This document shows positions 25,439 through 34,191 of a stretch of 37,137 nt of DNA, in pieces. The notes below the pieces were generated by a model. That model was not told the origin of the DNA, made no database searches, and saw only the letters and a program-made list of their open reading frames with translations. How positions within the stretch are numbered: the first letter of the stretch is position 1; each line of letters begins with the position of its first letter. The DNA is from Candidatus Thorarchaeota archaeon (GTDB lineage Archaea > Asgardarchaeota > Thorarchaeia > Thorarchaeales > Thorarchaeaceae): the NCBI GenBank assembly GCA_004376265.1, contig SOKL01000120.1:1-37137 (forward strand). Reading direction: 5' to 3'. A program made the position numbers and the translations under genes.

Positions 25439-27097
25439 ATGGCACAGTTATCAGGTACACCCATCCTAATTCTAAAGGAGGGTACTTCGAGAACACGCGG
25501 CAAGTCCGCACAGTCCAACAACATCATGGCTGGAATTGTCATATCTGACGCAGTGAAGTCCACTCTTGGTCCACGCGGCATGGATAAAATGCTCGTTGAT
25601 AGTCTAGGAGATGTCACCATCACTAACGATGGGGCTTCAATTCTGAAAGAGATTGATGTACAACACCCAGCTGCAAAGATGCTCGTTGAAGTGGCTAAGA
25701 GCCAAGATCAGGAGACCGGAGATGGAACTACAACATCCGTCGTTATTGCTGGAGAACTCCTGAAAAGAGCACAGGAATTGTTGGAAATGAAGATTCATCC
25801 GACTATTATTGTCGGAGGGTATCAGAAAGCAGCCGAGAAAGCTACTGACATACTCAATAGTATCTCAGTAACAATGGTTGGCATGGATAAGAAAGTCCTA
25901 ACCGGTATTGCAGCTACATCAATGAACAGTAAATCCGTAGTTGGTTCTAGAGACCACTTCGCGAAGATTGCTGTCGACTCTGTCCTTCAGATTGCAGAGA
26001 AGACTGATGGAGGAGCTAAAGCTGACATCGAGATGATTGAGATCATCAAGAAACAAGGCAAGAGTCTGAATGAAACCGAGCTTGTGACTGGAATGGTCAT
26101 TGACAAGGAAATTGTTCATGCATCAATGCCCAAGAAAGTCGAGAATGCGAAGATTGCACTTGTGAATGCAGCAATCGAGGTCGAGAAGACCGAGTTCGAT
26201 GCAGAGATCAAGATCGACCGACCGGAGCAGATCAAAGCATTCCTGGATGAAGAGCAGAGGATGCTCACAGACATGGTTGATAAAATTGTAGCCAGTGGTG
26301 CCAATGTTCTTGTCTGTCAGAAAGGAATTGATGATGTGGCGCAGCACTTTCTGGCTAAGAATGGCATTATGGCAATTCGCAGAGCAAAGAAGAGCACACT
26401 GGAGAAGCTTGGAAAGGCTACAGGTGGAAACATTGCCACGAGCCTAGACGAGTTAAATGCAGACTACCTCGGTGAGGCAGGAATTGTGGAAGAGGTCAAG
26501 ATTGGCGACGACAAGCTTGTATATGTCAAGAACTGCAAGGATCCTAAGGCAGTATCTATTGTGATACGTGGTGGAACCGAACATGTTGTTGATGAGGCAG
26601 ATCGAGCACTTCATGATGCACTCTCCGTTGTGAGAAACGTTGTTGAGGATACTACCTATGTTGCTGGTGGAGGTTCAATTGAAACCGAAATTGCTAGGCA
26701 ACTAGAAGCTTTTGCCAACAAAGTTGGTGGTCGTGAGCAACTGGCTATTGAAGCCTTTGCAGAATCAATGCTTATCATTCCTAAAACCTTGGCTGAGAAT
26801 GGAGGTCACGATCCAATCGATATCATCGCAGACCTGAACAAGGAGCACACCAAGGCGACTGGTACCTGGTTCGGTGTTGATGTTATCAAGGGTAAGACCA
26901 CTGACATGATGAAGGCAGGCGTAATCGAGCCCGCTCGAGTCAAGAGTCAAGCTATCCGTTCAGCAGCTGAAGCAGCTCAGATGATCCTCAGAATTGATGA
27001 TGTAATTGCTGCACGAGCCTCCTCAGGTCCACCACCAGGTGCTGGTGGCATGGGTGGAATGCCTGGCGGGATGGGCGGCATGCCCGGAATGATGTAA
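25439..27097 (+). CDS. thsA: Thermosome subunit (group II chaperonin)
   Basis: A 552-residue subunit of the cytosolic ATP-driven double-ring chaperonin that folds proteins. LGPRGMDKMLVD and TITNDGASIL near the N-terminus, and the ATP-site motif GDGTTTSVV around 96-104, are canonical. The apical domain with its helical protrusion covers the middle, and AGGGSIETEIA lies in the C-terminal equatorial domain. The tail is a GGMGGMPGGM-type repeat ending PGMM, typical of archaeal thermosomes, which lines the cavity. An A-rich leader with GGGG six to ten bases before the ATG is a weak ribosome binding site. The gene has its own promoter and terminator, so it is probably a single-gene unit. Confidence 0.98.
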   Translation: MAQLSGTPILILKEGTSRTRGKSAQSNNIMAGIVISDAVKSTLGPRGMDKMLVDSLGDVTITNDGASILKEIDVQHPAAKMLVEVAKSQDQETGDGTTTSVVIAGELLKRAQELLEMKIHPTIIVGGYQKAAEKATDILNSISVTMVGMDKKVLTGIAATSMNSKSVVGSRDHFAKIAVDSVLQIAEKTDGGAKADIEMIEIIKKQGKSLNETELVTGMVIDKEIVHASMPKKVENAKIALVNAAIEVEKTEFDAEIKIDRPEQIKAFLDEEQRMLTDMVDKIVASGANVLVCQKGIDDVAQHFLAKNGIMAIRRAKKSTLEKLGKATGGNIATSLDELNADYLGEAGIVEEVKIGDDKLVYVKNCKDPKAVSIVIRGGTEHVVDEADRALHDALSVVRNVVEDTTYVAGGGSIETEIARQLEAFANKVGGREQLAIEAFAESMLIIPKTLAENGGHDPIDIIADLNKEHTKATGTWFGVDVIKGKTTDMMKAGVIEPARVKSQAIRSAAEAAQMILRIDDVIAARASSGPPPGAGGMGGMPGGMGGMPGMM

Positions 27098-27115
27098 TAG
27101 AAGAATACTGAATAT

Positions 27116-27148
27116 TGGAGCCTTTTCGGCTCCACTTCTCTCTTTTTC
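27116..27148 (+). terminator. Terminator after the thermosome gene
   Basis: A perfect seven-base-pair stem TGGAGCC/GGCTCCA (27116-27122 and 27128-27134) with loop TTTTC, followed by a pyrimidine run ending in TTTTT. It lies 19 bp past the stop codon. Confidence 0.7.
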
Positions 27149-27164
27149 AACGAGGTTATTCAGG

Positions 27165-28037
27165 TTGACCAAGCGTATCTTACTAACTGGAATGAATAGC
27201 TTCGACAGTGGTAAGACACAGCTCGCAACAAGAGTGATCAAAGCTTTATCAGAAACAAGTCAAACAGTTGAATATTTCAAACCACTGAGTGGGCACAATT
27301 ATTGGTATGACTTTGAGCATACGAAAATGTGCATGAAAGAAGGTGTGTTATTTTCAAAAGATGCAAAGGCGGTTCGAGCGACTTCAAATCCTAAGAGTCC
27401 GATTGAACTGGCAAATCCAATTCATACTCTGTTCGTACCGATGAGGATTGAAAGACCTCTTCAAACACTCCCAAACACTCTAGGGTTAGCTGGATCAAGT
27501 TCAATTCTAGCGTTGAAACGATTTAGTCGACCAGTTAAGGAGGGGATAGATTCAACGATCCTCACAGCACAGAAACTGTTCGAAGAAGAACGGGTAATTA
27601 TCGGGCTTGAGGAAGTTGGGAAGCTAACTAGAAATGCGAGTATCTACGAAGTCAACAGTCTGGAAGCAGTACAAGAATTTGAACACCAGAATTTTGAGCA
27701 ACATGTTTCAGAGTCATTTGCTCATCTTGAAGGTCTTGCCGATATTGTAATCATTGAAGGTTTTAATAATTCTGCGTGGCCCTGGGATGGATTGGATTCA
27801 GTTGATGCAGTTTTGGTTGTAGGACCAGGACATGTTTTTAGTTATGATCCAGAGAGATTCAGAAAAGCAGTCTACCTCATGAATCACGGACAACTCCCAA
27901 TTAGGGAAGTAACCTTTCGGAGAATCTCAGATTTACTCAGACCAATCAAACGACTTGAGGTCATACCAGAAACGGACTTAACCTCATTTGAGATGAAGGA
28001 GCTCGGTCTAAATTTCCACACGAGAAAGAAAGATTAA
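27165..28037 (+). CDS. P-loop ATPase, dethiobiotin-synthetase-like fold
   Basis: A 290-residue protein beginning with a strand and an SFDSGKT nucleotide-binding loop (12-18), a deviant Walker A resembling that of BioD and related ATPases. YFKPLSGHNYW follows, as in BioD-like proteins where a KP segment comes after the first helix. A hydrophobic strand IVIIEGFNN (about 210-218) and the strand AVLVVGPGHVF complete a Rossmann-like core. I know of archaeal conserved 'predicted P-loop ATPases' of this type, without known function. There is no biotin gene nearby. The start is TTG with GAGGT eleven bases upstream. It follows the thermosome terminator and precedes thioredoxin reductase by 55 bp. Confidence 0.65.
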   Translation: MTKRILLTGMNSFDSGKTQLATRVIKALSETSQTVEYFKPLSGHNYWYDFEHTKMCMKEGVLFSKDAKAVRATSNPKSPIELANPIHTLFVPMRIERPLQTLPNTLGLAGSSSILALKRFSRPVKEGIDSTILTAQKLFEEERVIIGLEEVGKLTRNASIYEVNSLEAVQEFEHQNFEQHVSESFAHLEGLADIVIIEGFNNSAWPWDGLDSVDAVLVVGPGHVFSYDPERFRKAVYLMNHGQLPIREVTFRRISDLLRPIKRLEVIPETDLTSFEMKELGLNFHTRKKD

Positions 28038-28092
28038 GCCAAACTGAAAATCCTAAACACAACCCCTGGGACTAAACTACGGAGATAGTGAT

Positions 28093-29046
28093 TTGACAGA
28101 AGATTTGGACTGGGAATTGATAATTATTGGTGGAGGTCCTGCAGGGATGACTGCGGCAATGTATGGGGCACGATACGGGCTCAAAACGCTCCTGCTTGAA
28201 TCAAAGGTATTAGGAGGAGCTCAAGCCACTAGTCCAGGTATTGAAAATTATCCCGGGTACACATTCATCGTTGGTCTCGAACTCGCTACTAAAATGAAAG
28301 AGCAGGTCAAGAAGTGTGGAGCAATTATCAAGGAAATCACTGAAGTCAAAAGCATTGAACTTGAGGGAGAAGATGGAGATTTTCTCCTTGATACGCGACG
28401 CGGAGTCTATAGGGGGAAAGCCATTATATTTGCCACAGGAGGCGGTCACAAACATCTTGGGGTTCCAGGGGAGGATTTGCTCACTGGAAGGGGTGTGTCT
28501 TTCTGCGCAACCTGTGATGGACCGCTTTTCAGAAACAAGACAGTAGCAGTTGTAGGTGGAGGAAATACTGCAGTCACAGAGGCGCTATATCTCTCAGAGG
28601 TCGTTGAGAAGGTGTATTTGATACACAGAAGAGATGAGCTGAGGGCTGAGAAAATAATCCAAGATTATGTTTTCAAAGCAAGTGTCGAAATAATTTGGGA
28701 CACCATTGTCAAGGAGATCAAAGGAAATGACTTGGTGAATGAACTTGTTCTTGAGAATGTGAAGACTGGAGAAGTTCGCTCATTACCAGTTGAGGGAGTC
28801 TTCGTCGCACTTGGTTCCAACCCTGAGAGTACACTCGCAAGAAGCATCGGTGTTGTGACCAATGAACGTGGAGAGGTTATCGTCAATGCAAAGCAGGCTA
28901 CAAATATCCTTGGAGTCTTTGCGGCGGGAGATATCGTAGAATCGATGAAACAAATCGCTGTTGCTGTTGGGCATGGCGCAATATCAGCAGATTCAGCCTA
29001 TGCGCACATAAGAAAGATGCAAAGAGGTTCCATTGGGTATGCATAG
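28093..29046 (+). CDS. trxB: Thioredoxin reductase
   Basis: A 317-residue FAD enzyme that passes electrons from a pyridine nucleotide to thioredoxin or glutaredoxin-like proteins. GGGPAG (13-18) binds FAD. FCATCDG carries the redox pair Cys138/Cys141. GGGNTA (155-160) and HRRDELRAE (178-186) form the nucleotide site; HRR suggests NADPH preference. The C-terminal GVFAAGDI motif (FAD-binding, near 275-282) is present. The start is TTG, with GGAGAT seven to twelve bases upstream. No thioredoxin gene lies in the window. Confidence 0.95.
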   Translation: MTEDLDWELIIIGGGPAGMTAAMYGARYGLKTLLLESKVLGGAQATSPGIENYPGYTFIVGLELATKMKEQVKKCGAIIKEITEVKSIELEGEDGDFLLDTRRGVYRGKAIIFATGGGHKHLGVPGEDLLTGRGVSFCATCDGPLFRNKTVAVVGGGNTAVTEALYLSEVVEKVYLIHRRDELRAEKIIQDYVFKASVEIIWDTIVKEIKGNDLVNELVLENVKTGEVRSLPVEGVFVALGSNPESTLARSIGVVTNERGEVIVNAKQATNILGVFAAGDIVESMKQIAVAVGHGAISADSAYAHIRKMQRGSIGYA

Positions 29047-29082
29047 CCTCCTTTTGCTAGTACATCTGTTGTTATGGGGAAA

Positions 29083-29092
29083 CGTTAATAAC
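29083..29092 (+). promoter_or_regulatory. Possible TATA element of the interrupted secreted-protein gene
   Basis: CGTTAATAAC, 72-81 bp before the ATG. A start site near 29112-29117 would place the inverted repeat at 29117-29137 in the leader. Confidence 0.3.
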
Positions 29093-29116
29093 CACACCTC
29101 AGCCCGAACCTCAAAG

Positions 29117-29137
29117 CACTGAGCCAATACCTCAGTG
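29117..29137 (+). promoter_or_regulatory. Perfect inverted repeat in the 5' leader
   Basis: CACTGAG, seven-base spacer, CTCAGTG. It ends 26 bp before the ATG of the interrupted secreted-protein gene and could be an operator or a leader hairpin. Confidence 0.45.
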
Positions 29138-29163
29138 ATATTGAAATTGACCGTGATGTATCC

Positions 29164-30360
29164 ATGAAAAAGGTCAAAGTCGTAGCAATCTCACTAGCAT
29201 TTGCTCTAGTTTTAATATCTGTCGCGGCCCCGCCCGTGGCTGCTGCGAGTCGATATGACTCCTTGACATCATATATGGCAGATAATTATGATGCAGTAAG
29301 AGGTGGCTATAAGCTCCCATTCGATGGTGTGACGCGTGTGAACCCCACTTATGGTGCTATCAGTATTATGGATGAAGTAGGTGTACTCGCACAGAGACCA
29401 CCGCCAATATCTGTACCTAATGCCTTGGAATTCTCGAGCAACATTCAGTGGCTGACCGGTGATGAAAATGAAGAGCCATACTATGGAGGATTCAGCGACT
29501 ACCTTCTAGGACCTGTCACAACTGCTACTAACTATCATGGTCTTCGGCTTTGGCAGATCTTGAAGAATGAGGGAGGTATTCCTGGTACAGATGAGTTTGA
29601 TATCAATCAAACAGCTAATGCCTTCTGGATTAACAAGACTTCAGACTCTGGAGGATTTGGTAGCGCAAGTGAAGTATACCCTGATCTGGTTTCAACCTAC
29701 TACGCTTTGGCATCACTGAGAATCATTGATCAATTGTACCCCCTTGAAAATGCTTGGGACACATATGTCAATGAATCTGCAACTATTGAGTGGATTGAGA
29801 GTTGTAGAGATGGTGATGCATACATGCTTAGTCCAATCTCAGATCGCGCGAGTGTAACTGCTACAACCGCAGCTGTATTAGCTTACTACGCTATTAATCC
29901 GGTCATTCTCGTACCTGGAGCATCAAGCGTTCAGACGTGGTTACTCAACCGCCAAGTTCTAGAATATCAATAACCCGAGTTTGTAGGGGTTATTGAAGAT
30001 GTCAATGCGACTAAGGATCCTAATCTTGTAAGTACATATTTTGCTCTCAGTGCATTAGATACTCTTAATGCAATACCAAGCGTAAATGCGACTGCTGCGG
30101 AGAGTTTCATTCTAAACACCCAGTCAACAGAAGGAAGCTGGGGCTTAGTCCCAGGAGTTAGCAAAGGTTCACTCCTTTATTCAGCCTATGCATGTCAAGC
30201 GCTGAATATGCTACCCTTCGAAGGTGCATTTAGTACTCTTTCATCGTCCGTTGATCCAAATTCACAAGGATCCTCATCATTCGATTGGAGAATCGCAGTG
30301 GTTCTTGGAATAATCGTTGTTGCTATGGTCATTTCAGCATATGCCTTGAGAATGGACTGA
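29164..30360 (+). pseudogene. Secreted/anchored alpha-toroid (prenyltransferase-like repeat) protein, interrupted by in-frame TAA
   Basis: A 269-codon frame ends in TAA at 29971-29973. The same frame continues without further stops for 128 codons to TGA at 30358, and the continuation is plainly the rest of the same protein. Residues 1-28 are a signal peptide ending VAAA. The body carries repeats with FGSASEVYPDLVSTYYALASL before the stop and KDPNLVSTYFALSALDTL plus EGSWGLVPG after it, the pattern of prenyltransferase/squalene-cyclase-type toroids. The last 22 residues form a membrane helix, so the intact protein would be anchored. One substitution, such as GAA or CAA to TAA, explains the stop. 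It may be a true nonsense mutation, a sequencing error, or readthrough. The RBS is GTGAT before the ATG. Confidence 0.8.
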
Positions 30361-30436
30361 TACTGCAATAGCTTTATCTCGCCAGAGAAGTATAATGCCT
30401 TGAGGGTCATTGTGTTTTGACACTCAGGTGTTTCGT

Positions 30437-32017
30437 ATGCCCAATACGGAGATAGATGAAGAATCAATTCCAAGATACAAACGAGGTTATGAATGGTTTT
30501 CTCACCTTGCTAACAGCGAGATGTCTCAAAAACCATGGCGACGTTTGGGTATATTCTCTTTCTACGATGAACCATTTGCTGAAAGTGACCGTTTGTATCT
30601 GTCACCAAAACAAGTCATGTTAACACTGGCGAAGATAGCAAAATCCAAGGAGTCTGGATTAGTGTTTGTCGTTGATGCCATGGAAAAAGGTGAAATGGGT
30701 CTTAGCACTGAATCCGGTTTCAACCAATTTATGGAAATATTCGATGGTTTGTTCCCTGACTCATCAAAGTTCTACTTTGGATCCAAGGATTCTGAGAGAG
30801 CATGGATACAGGAGTATTCATCTCTGAAGATACCGTTGAAGTGGCTAGTAAAGAGACCCAATGTATTTGCGGAAGTTCTGTCTGATGCCTCGCCTGTTGG
30901 AGAACTTGTTAGTCCAGGAGAGGCAGCGTTTGAGGATTTTTCGGGGATGATTGAAGTACTTGTGGACAAACTTGGACCACCTTCACTAACCGAAGAAGTT
31001 ATGGGCAAGATACGGAGCACCGAAAAAAGCGAATACGCGGGGGAAGCTGTCGGGATGATGACTGTCTTTATCAGTCCAGCAACAGCTGTTACACGAGGCG
31101 TGAAGTATCTAAGTAAATTCATGGGTCTTGTGAAAGACCGAAGAAAGCAGGAAGTAAAAGACGTCTATAATGAATGGACACAGAGAGTGAAAGAAGGATA
31201 CTCAGAAGAAAAACTCAAGAGGTTCTTTGATGATTCTCTGGATTTTGAGTCTGGTCTTATACAGGCAGTTGGTTCTTTCAAACCCGTTCTAATAGTACTT
31301 GAAACTAGAGGAACTTTTTACGATCTATTCCTACCACTTGTGCTCCAACATCTGGTGGAAGAGATTGGATACATTCCACCACACAGACGTCCGAAGAAAC
31401 AGATCGACGAAGAGAAAAAGGGATCAAGAGAGGAGGATTGGGATAATGAATCTCTCTCTTACGAGTCAATCGAATCTATCGAAGATGCCGATCTTCCACC
31501 AGTAACTGACCAACTGATTCAATCTATTTTAGATAAAGAGAATCCGTACGATAAGGCGGAAATTGATATCTCAGAGGATGCCTTTGAGGGAAAACCTGAA
31601 ACCATACTCTTCCTTGATGCGGCATCACATCTTTCAAAATTCAGCAAATCATTCAAGTTCGCTTTGAATTTGCCAGAAAAATATCCGAATATGTCAGTAG
31701 CAGCGTCGTTCTTCACCGACCGAGAGAAAATCAGTCAAGCACTTCAAGAAGGAGTTTTAGACTATGTGAAGGAACATGCACTCATCTTTGACCTGCATCC
31801 AGCTTTGTTCGATATGGTGACAGCGCGGATGCCAGTTTCAAAGAAAGCTTGGCTAAATGGAAGATTACAGGAAATGGAGAAAATCCGGTCAGATGGGGAG
31901 GTTGCTTTCCTCGAGTTCTCCAGTTCTGGCAGTCCCCAATGGGCGCTTCGAATAGTAGACAAGCCCGAGAGTGAAGCTCTGACAAAAATTCGCAGTTGGT
32001 TTAAAAGAGGAAGTTGA
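30437..32017 (+). CDS. Conserved-looking protein of unknown family, 526 residues
   Basis: I do not recognise this protein. From ATG 30437 (GGTG six bases upstream; a TTG at 30410 is also in frame) it is 526 residues, soluble, with no signal peptide. Two alpha/beta-like halves are suggested: an N-terminal half with the strand SGLVFVVDAM, and a C-terminal half with the strand TILFLDAASHL. They are separated by a highly charged linker (EEKKGSREEDWDNESLS and neighbouring acidic residues). A helix pair around the AVGMMTVFISPATAVTRGV segment is amphipathic. It stands 76 bp after the interrupted secreted protein and 89 bp before the AbrB-like gene. GC content and codon use look like the neighbours. 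Confidence 0.7.
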   Translation: MPNTEIDEESIPRYKRGYEWFSHLANSEMSQKPWRRLGIFSFYDEPFAESDRLYLSPKQVMLTLAKIAKSKESGLVFVVDAMEKGEMGLSTESGFNQFMEIFDGLFPDSSKFYFGSKDSERAWIQEYSSLKIPLKWLVKRPNVFAEVLSDASPVGELVSPGEAAFEDFSGMIEVLVDKLGPPSLTEEVMGKIRSTEKSEYAGEAVGMMTVFISPATAVTRGVKYLSKFMGLVKDRRKQEVKDVYNEWTQRVKEGYSEEKLKRFFDDSLDFESGLIQAVGSFKPVLIVLETRGTFYDLFLPLVLQHLVEEIGYIPPHRRPKKQIDEEKKGSREEDWDNESLSYESIESIEDADLPPVTDQLIQSILDKENPYDKAEIDISEDAFEGKPETILFLDAASHLSKFSKSFKFALNLPEKYPNMSVAASFFTDREKISQALQEGVLDYVKEHALIFDLHPALFDMVTARMPVSKKAWLNGRLQEMEKIRSDGEVAFLEFSSSGSPQWALRIVDKPESEALTKIRSWFKRGS

Positions 32018-32106
32018 TTTTCGACTCCTCCCACAAGAGATATAATCACCACCAACATCAATCGCAGGTGACTGTCCGGAGGCAGATACGATTGAGCAAA
32101 GGTAAC

Positions 32107-32505
32107 ATGACGAAGGCAAAAGTATTGAAGATTGAGAAGGGTGACTCTATCACTCTGCCATCTGAATTCGTTGACATGATCGGTCACACCTATGGACTGG
32201 TTATTCTCGTTGTCAAAGACGGCAACGTCAAACTCTATCCTGTTGACAGTGACAAAGTAATATATCTAAAGCTGGTTATCGATAAACTTAGCAAGAGCTT
32301 CTTAGAGGAGCTTACTGAGGCATTCATGGAAGTGGCACTTGAGGAAATTCTATTTACTAGCGGGATTTGTCAAGCTGCTGATGAGTGCTATTATGAATGT
32401 TACTTCACACCAAAACAGCTGAACGTTGAAGTAAGTAATCTTCAGGACCGATTGCAGGATATAACTGGTGTCAAGCAGGTTATACTAGAAGAAGTAACGA
32501 CTTGA
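32107..32505 (+). CDS. Small protein with AbrB-like N-terminus and ACT-like C-terminus
   Basis: A 132-residue protein from ATG 32107 with AAAGGTAA just upstream; the open frame extends further 5' without a better start. The first 48 residues (KIEKGDSITLPSEFVDMIG and two following strands) match the SpoVT/AbrB swapped-hairpin DNA-binding pattern. Residues 51-130 alternate strand and helix as in ACT regulatory domains, ending with GVKQVILEEV. Cys88, Cys94 and Cys98 sit in a CxxxxxCxxxC stretch and might bind metal or sense redox. Its stop overlaps the possible TTG start of the asparagine-synthetase-like gene, so the two are probably cotranscribed. A regulator responding to an amino acid is an inference. 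Confidence 0.6.
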   Translation: MTKAKVLKIEKGDSITLPSEFVDMIGHTYGLVILVVKDGNVKLYPVDSDKVIYLKLVIDKLSKSFLEELTEAFMEVALEEILFTSGICQAADECYYECYFTPKQLNVEVSNLQDRLQDITGVKQVILEEVTT

Positions 32506-32510
32506 GCATT

Positions 32511-34061
32511 ATGGTAGGCGTTGTCGGTCTCTATTATGATTCTGAAGTTTCTGAAGAGGCTAAGTCATCACAAAACATTTTCTCGGAGATGGCAGAACGC
32601 CTTTCTCATCGAGGGACACTGAAAGAATTTCAATTTGAATTATCTCAAGGAAAGATACATCTCGGAATCATTAATGGAGATGATGATCAACATTATCTCG
32701 AAAATCACCAACAAATGAAACTACTATTGGTTGACAATTTTGCAGTCGATTTACAAAGCGAAGAAAGACTATCCAAACAAATAATCAGTTCTCTTCGAAA
32801 TCCAAAGGCCAAAACTACCCCAAGCTTAGCACATATGTTAGTTGCCGTAGGAGTAACGGATGAAAAGCAGATTCGGATTTTCAGGTCTCTAGACGGAGTA
32901 CGTACGCTGTACTTTGCAGAATTAGATAGTGGATTTGCTTTTTCTACTGAACGAAAAGCAATTTGGAAAATTTTTCCCACAGAACCTCAAGTTCTAAATC
33001 CTGGTTGGATTCTATCAATTTCGAAAAAGAGAGATTGGGAGCTTATTCAAGTTTATTCAAGAAGCCCTTCAAAGATATCAACCAAGATTGATGCTGAGAT
33101 TCAGCTCATAAAACTTCATGATGAGTTAGCTAGATCATTTAGAAATCTTAGTCTAACTAGTAAATGTGGAGTGTTATTCTCAGGGGGTGTTGATAGTTCT
33201 CTTGTTGCAATTCTAGCAAAGAGAGAGTGTGAAGATACGTTGTTGATTACTGCAGCCTCAGCTCATTCTAAAGATTTTAAGAAAACAAAAGAGATTGCTT
33301 CAACATTATCAATTGAACATAAGTTGATTCAGTTTGATTTTGAAACAGTATGGGAGATCCTACCAGAAGTCATCTACGCAATTGAAACAAGTAAACGCAT
33401 GGATGTTGAAATTGCTATCCCATTCTATCTTTCTGCAGAGGCCGCAAAAGAAGAGGATTGTAAAGTTCTTGTGTCAGGACAGGGGCCAGATGAACTCTTC
33501 GCGGGTTATGCAAGATATGAGAAATCATACGTGAAAAACGGAGCTGGAAAAGTAAGAGAAGAACTCTGGTCTGATTTTTCAGTTACACATGAAGTAAATA
33601 TCGCTCGTGATGAAAAAGCGATTGCATACCATGGATTGGAATCATTCTTTCCATATCTTGACCAAAAATTCAGTGATATCGCTCTTTCAACTCCAATTGA
33701 ATTCCTTCTAAATCCTAACCGTAATCCGAGTAGAAAGATTCTCTTTAGAGATTTGGCAAGGAAAATGGGTCTTCCAGATGATATCGCTAACGCTCAGAAA
33801 CATGCTACTCAATATAGTTCAGGTTCCTCGAAAGTTCTTCAAAAATCTGTAGCTAAGAATGTTCCAAATGCTCATAATCTCAGCAAGAAGAAAACATCAA
33901 TTCTTGTCCAAAATGTTCTGGATACTATTGCCCAAGAAATTGGGATTCCAATGGTGATTGGATTGAAAACTAACTTAGATATGGAACCAACTTACAGGTT
34001 GCTGGAAAGAGTCGGACCTCTTCCTACCCGCAATCGTCGTCGGCAAAGTCCAAAGCCTTAA
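32511..34061 (+). CDS. Asparagine-synthetase-like protein lacking the glutaminase cysteine
   Basis: A 516-residue protein with the two-domain AsnB layout. The N-terminal class II glutamine amidotransferase domain begins MVGVVG where active enzymes have MCGIVG: Cys2, the nucleophile, is Val. SHRGT replaces the usual HRGPD. RSLDGVRTLYF and FAFSTERKAIW keep the domain outline. The synthetase domain has the PP-loop SGGVDSS (224-230) and VSGQGPDELFAGYARY, so AMP-forming ligation is probably intact. Free ammonia, or another amine donor, may therefore be used; a different acceptor is also possible. A TTG at 32502 would add three residues without changing the Cys loss. It directly follows the AbrB/ACT-like gene. 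The sequence is more A/T-rich than its neighbours. Confidence 0.8.
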   Translation: MVGVVGLYYDSEVSEEAKSSQNIFSEMAERLSHRGTLKEFQFELSQGKIHLGIINGDDDQHYLENHQQMKLLLVDNFAVDLQSEERLSKQIISSLRNPKAKTTPSLAHMLVAVGVTDEKQIRIFRSLDGVRTLYFAELDSGFAFSTERKAIWKIFPTEPQVLNPGWILSISKKRDWELIQVYSRSPSKISTKIDAEIQLIKLHDELARSFRNLSLTSKCGVLFSGGVDSSLVAILAKRECEDTLLITAASAHSKDFKKTKEIASTLSIEHKLIQFDFETVWEILPEVIYAIETSKRMDVEIAIPFYLSAEAAKEEDCKVLVSGQGPDELFAGYARYEKSYVKNGAGKVREELWSDFSVTHEVNIARDEKAIAYHGLESFFPYLDQKFSDIALSTPIEFLLNPNRNPSRKILFRDLARKMGLPDDIANAQKHATQYSSGSSKVLQKSVAKNVPNAHNLSKKKTSILVQNVLDTIAQEIGIPMVIGLKTNLDMEPTYRLLERVGPLPTRNRRRQSPKP

Positions 34062-34118
34062 GATTGCAATCGGTGAAAGCCGTGATTCTTTTGAGGTTCG
34101 ATAACAAGCTTCATATGG

Positions 34119-34135
34119 GGCTTGGGATACAAGCC
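34119..34135 (+). repeat. Hairpin-forming inverted repeat upstream of mvaS
   Basis: GGCTTG, loop GGATA, CAAGCC: a perfect six-base-pair stem 57 bp before the mvaS ATG and 58 bp after the preceding stop. It could end the upstream transcript (no T tract follows) or lie in the mvaS promoter region. Confidence 0.35.
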
Positions 34136-34191
34136 GTAGATTAGCGACGTACTTAAGTTCGACAATTAACGTATTATTTGAGGAGATAACT

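Noticed and set aside
27165-28037. Dethiobiotin synthetase (bioD)
   Set aside because: Only the fold and the deviant P-loop match; no biotin genes nearby, and the middle of the protein is unlike BioD.
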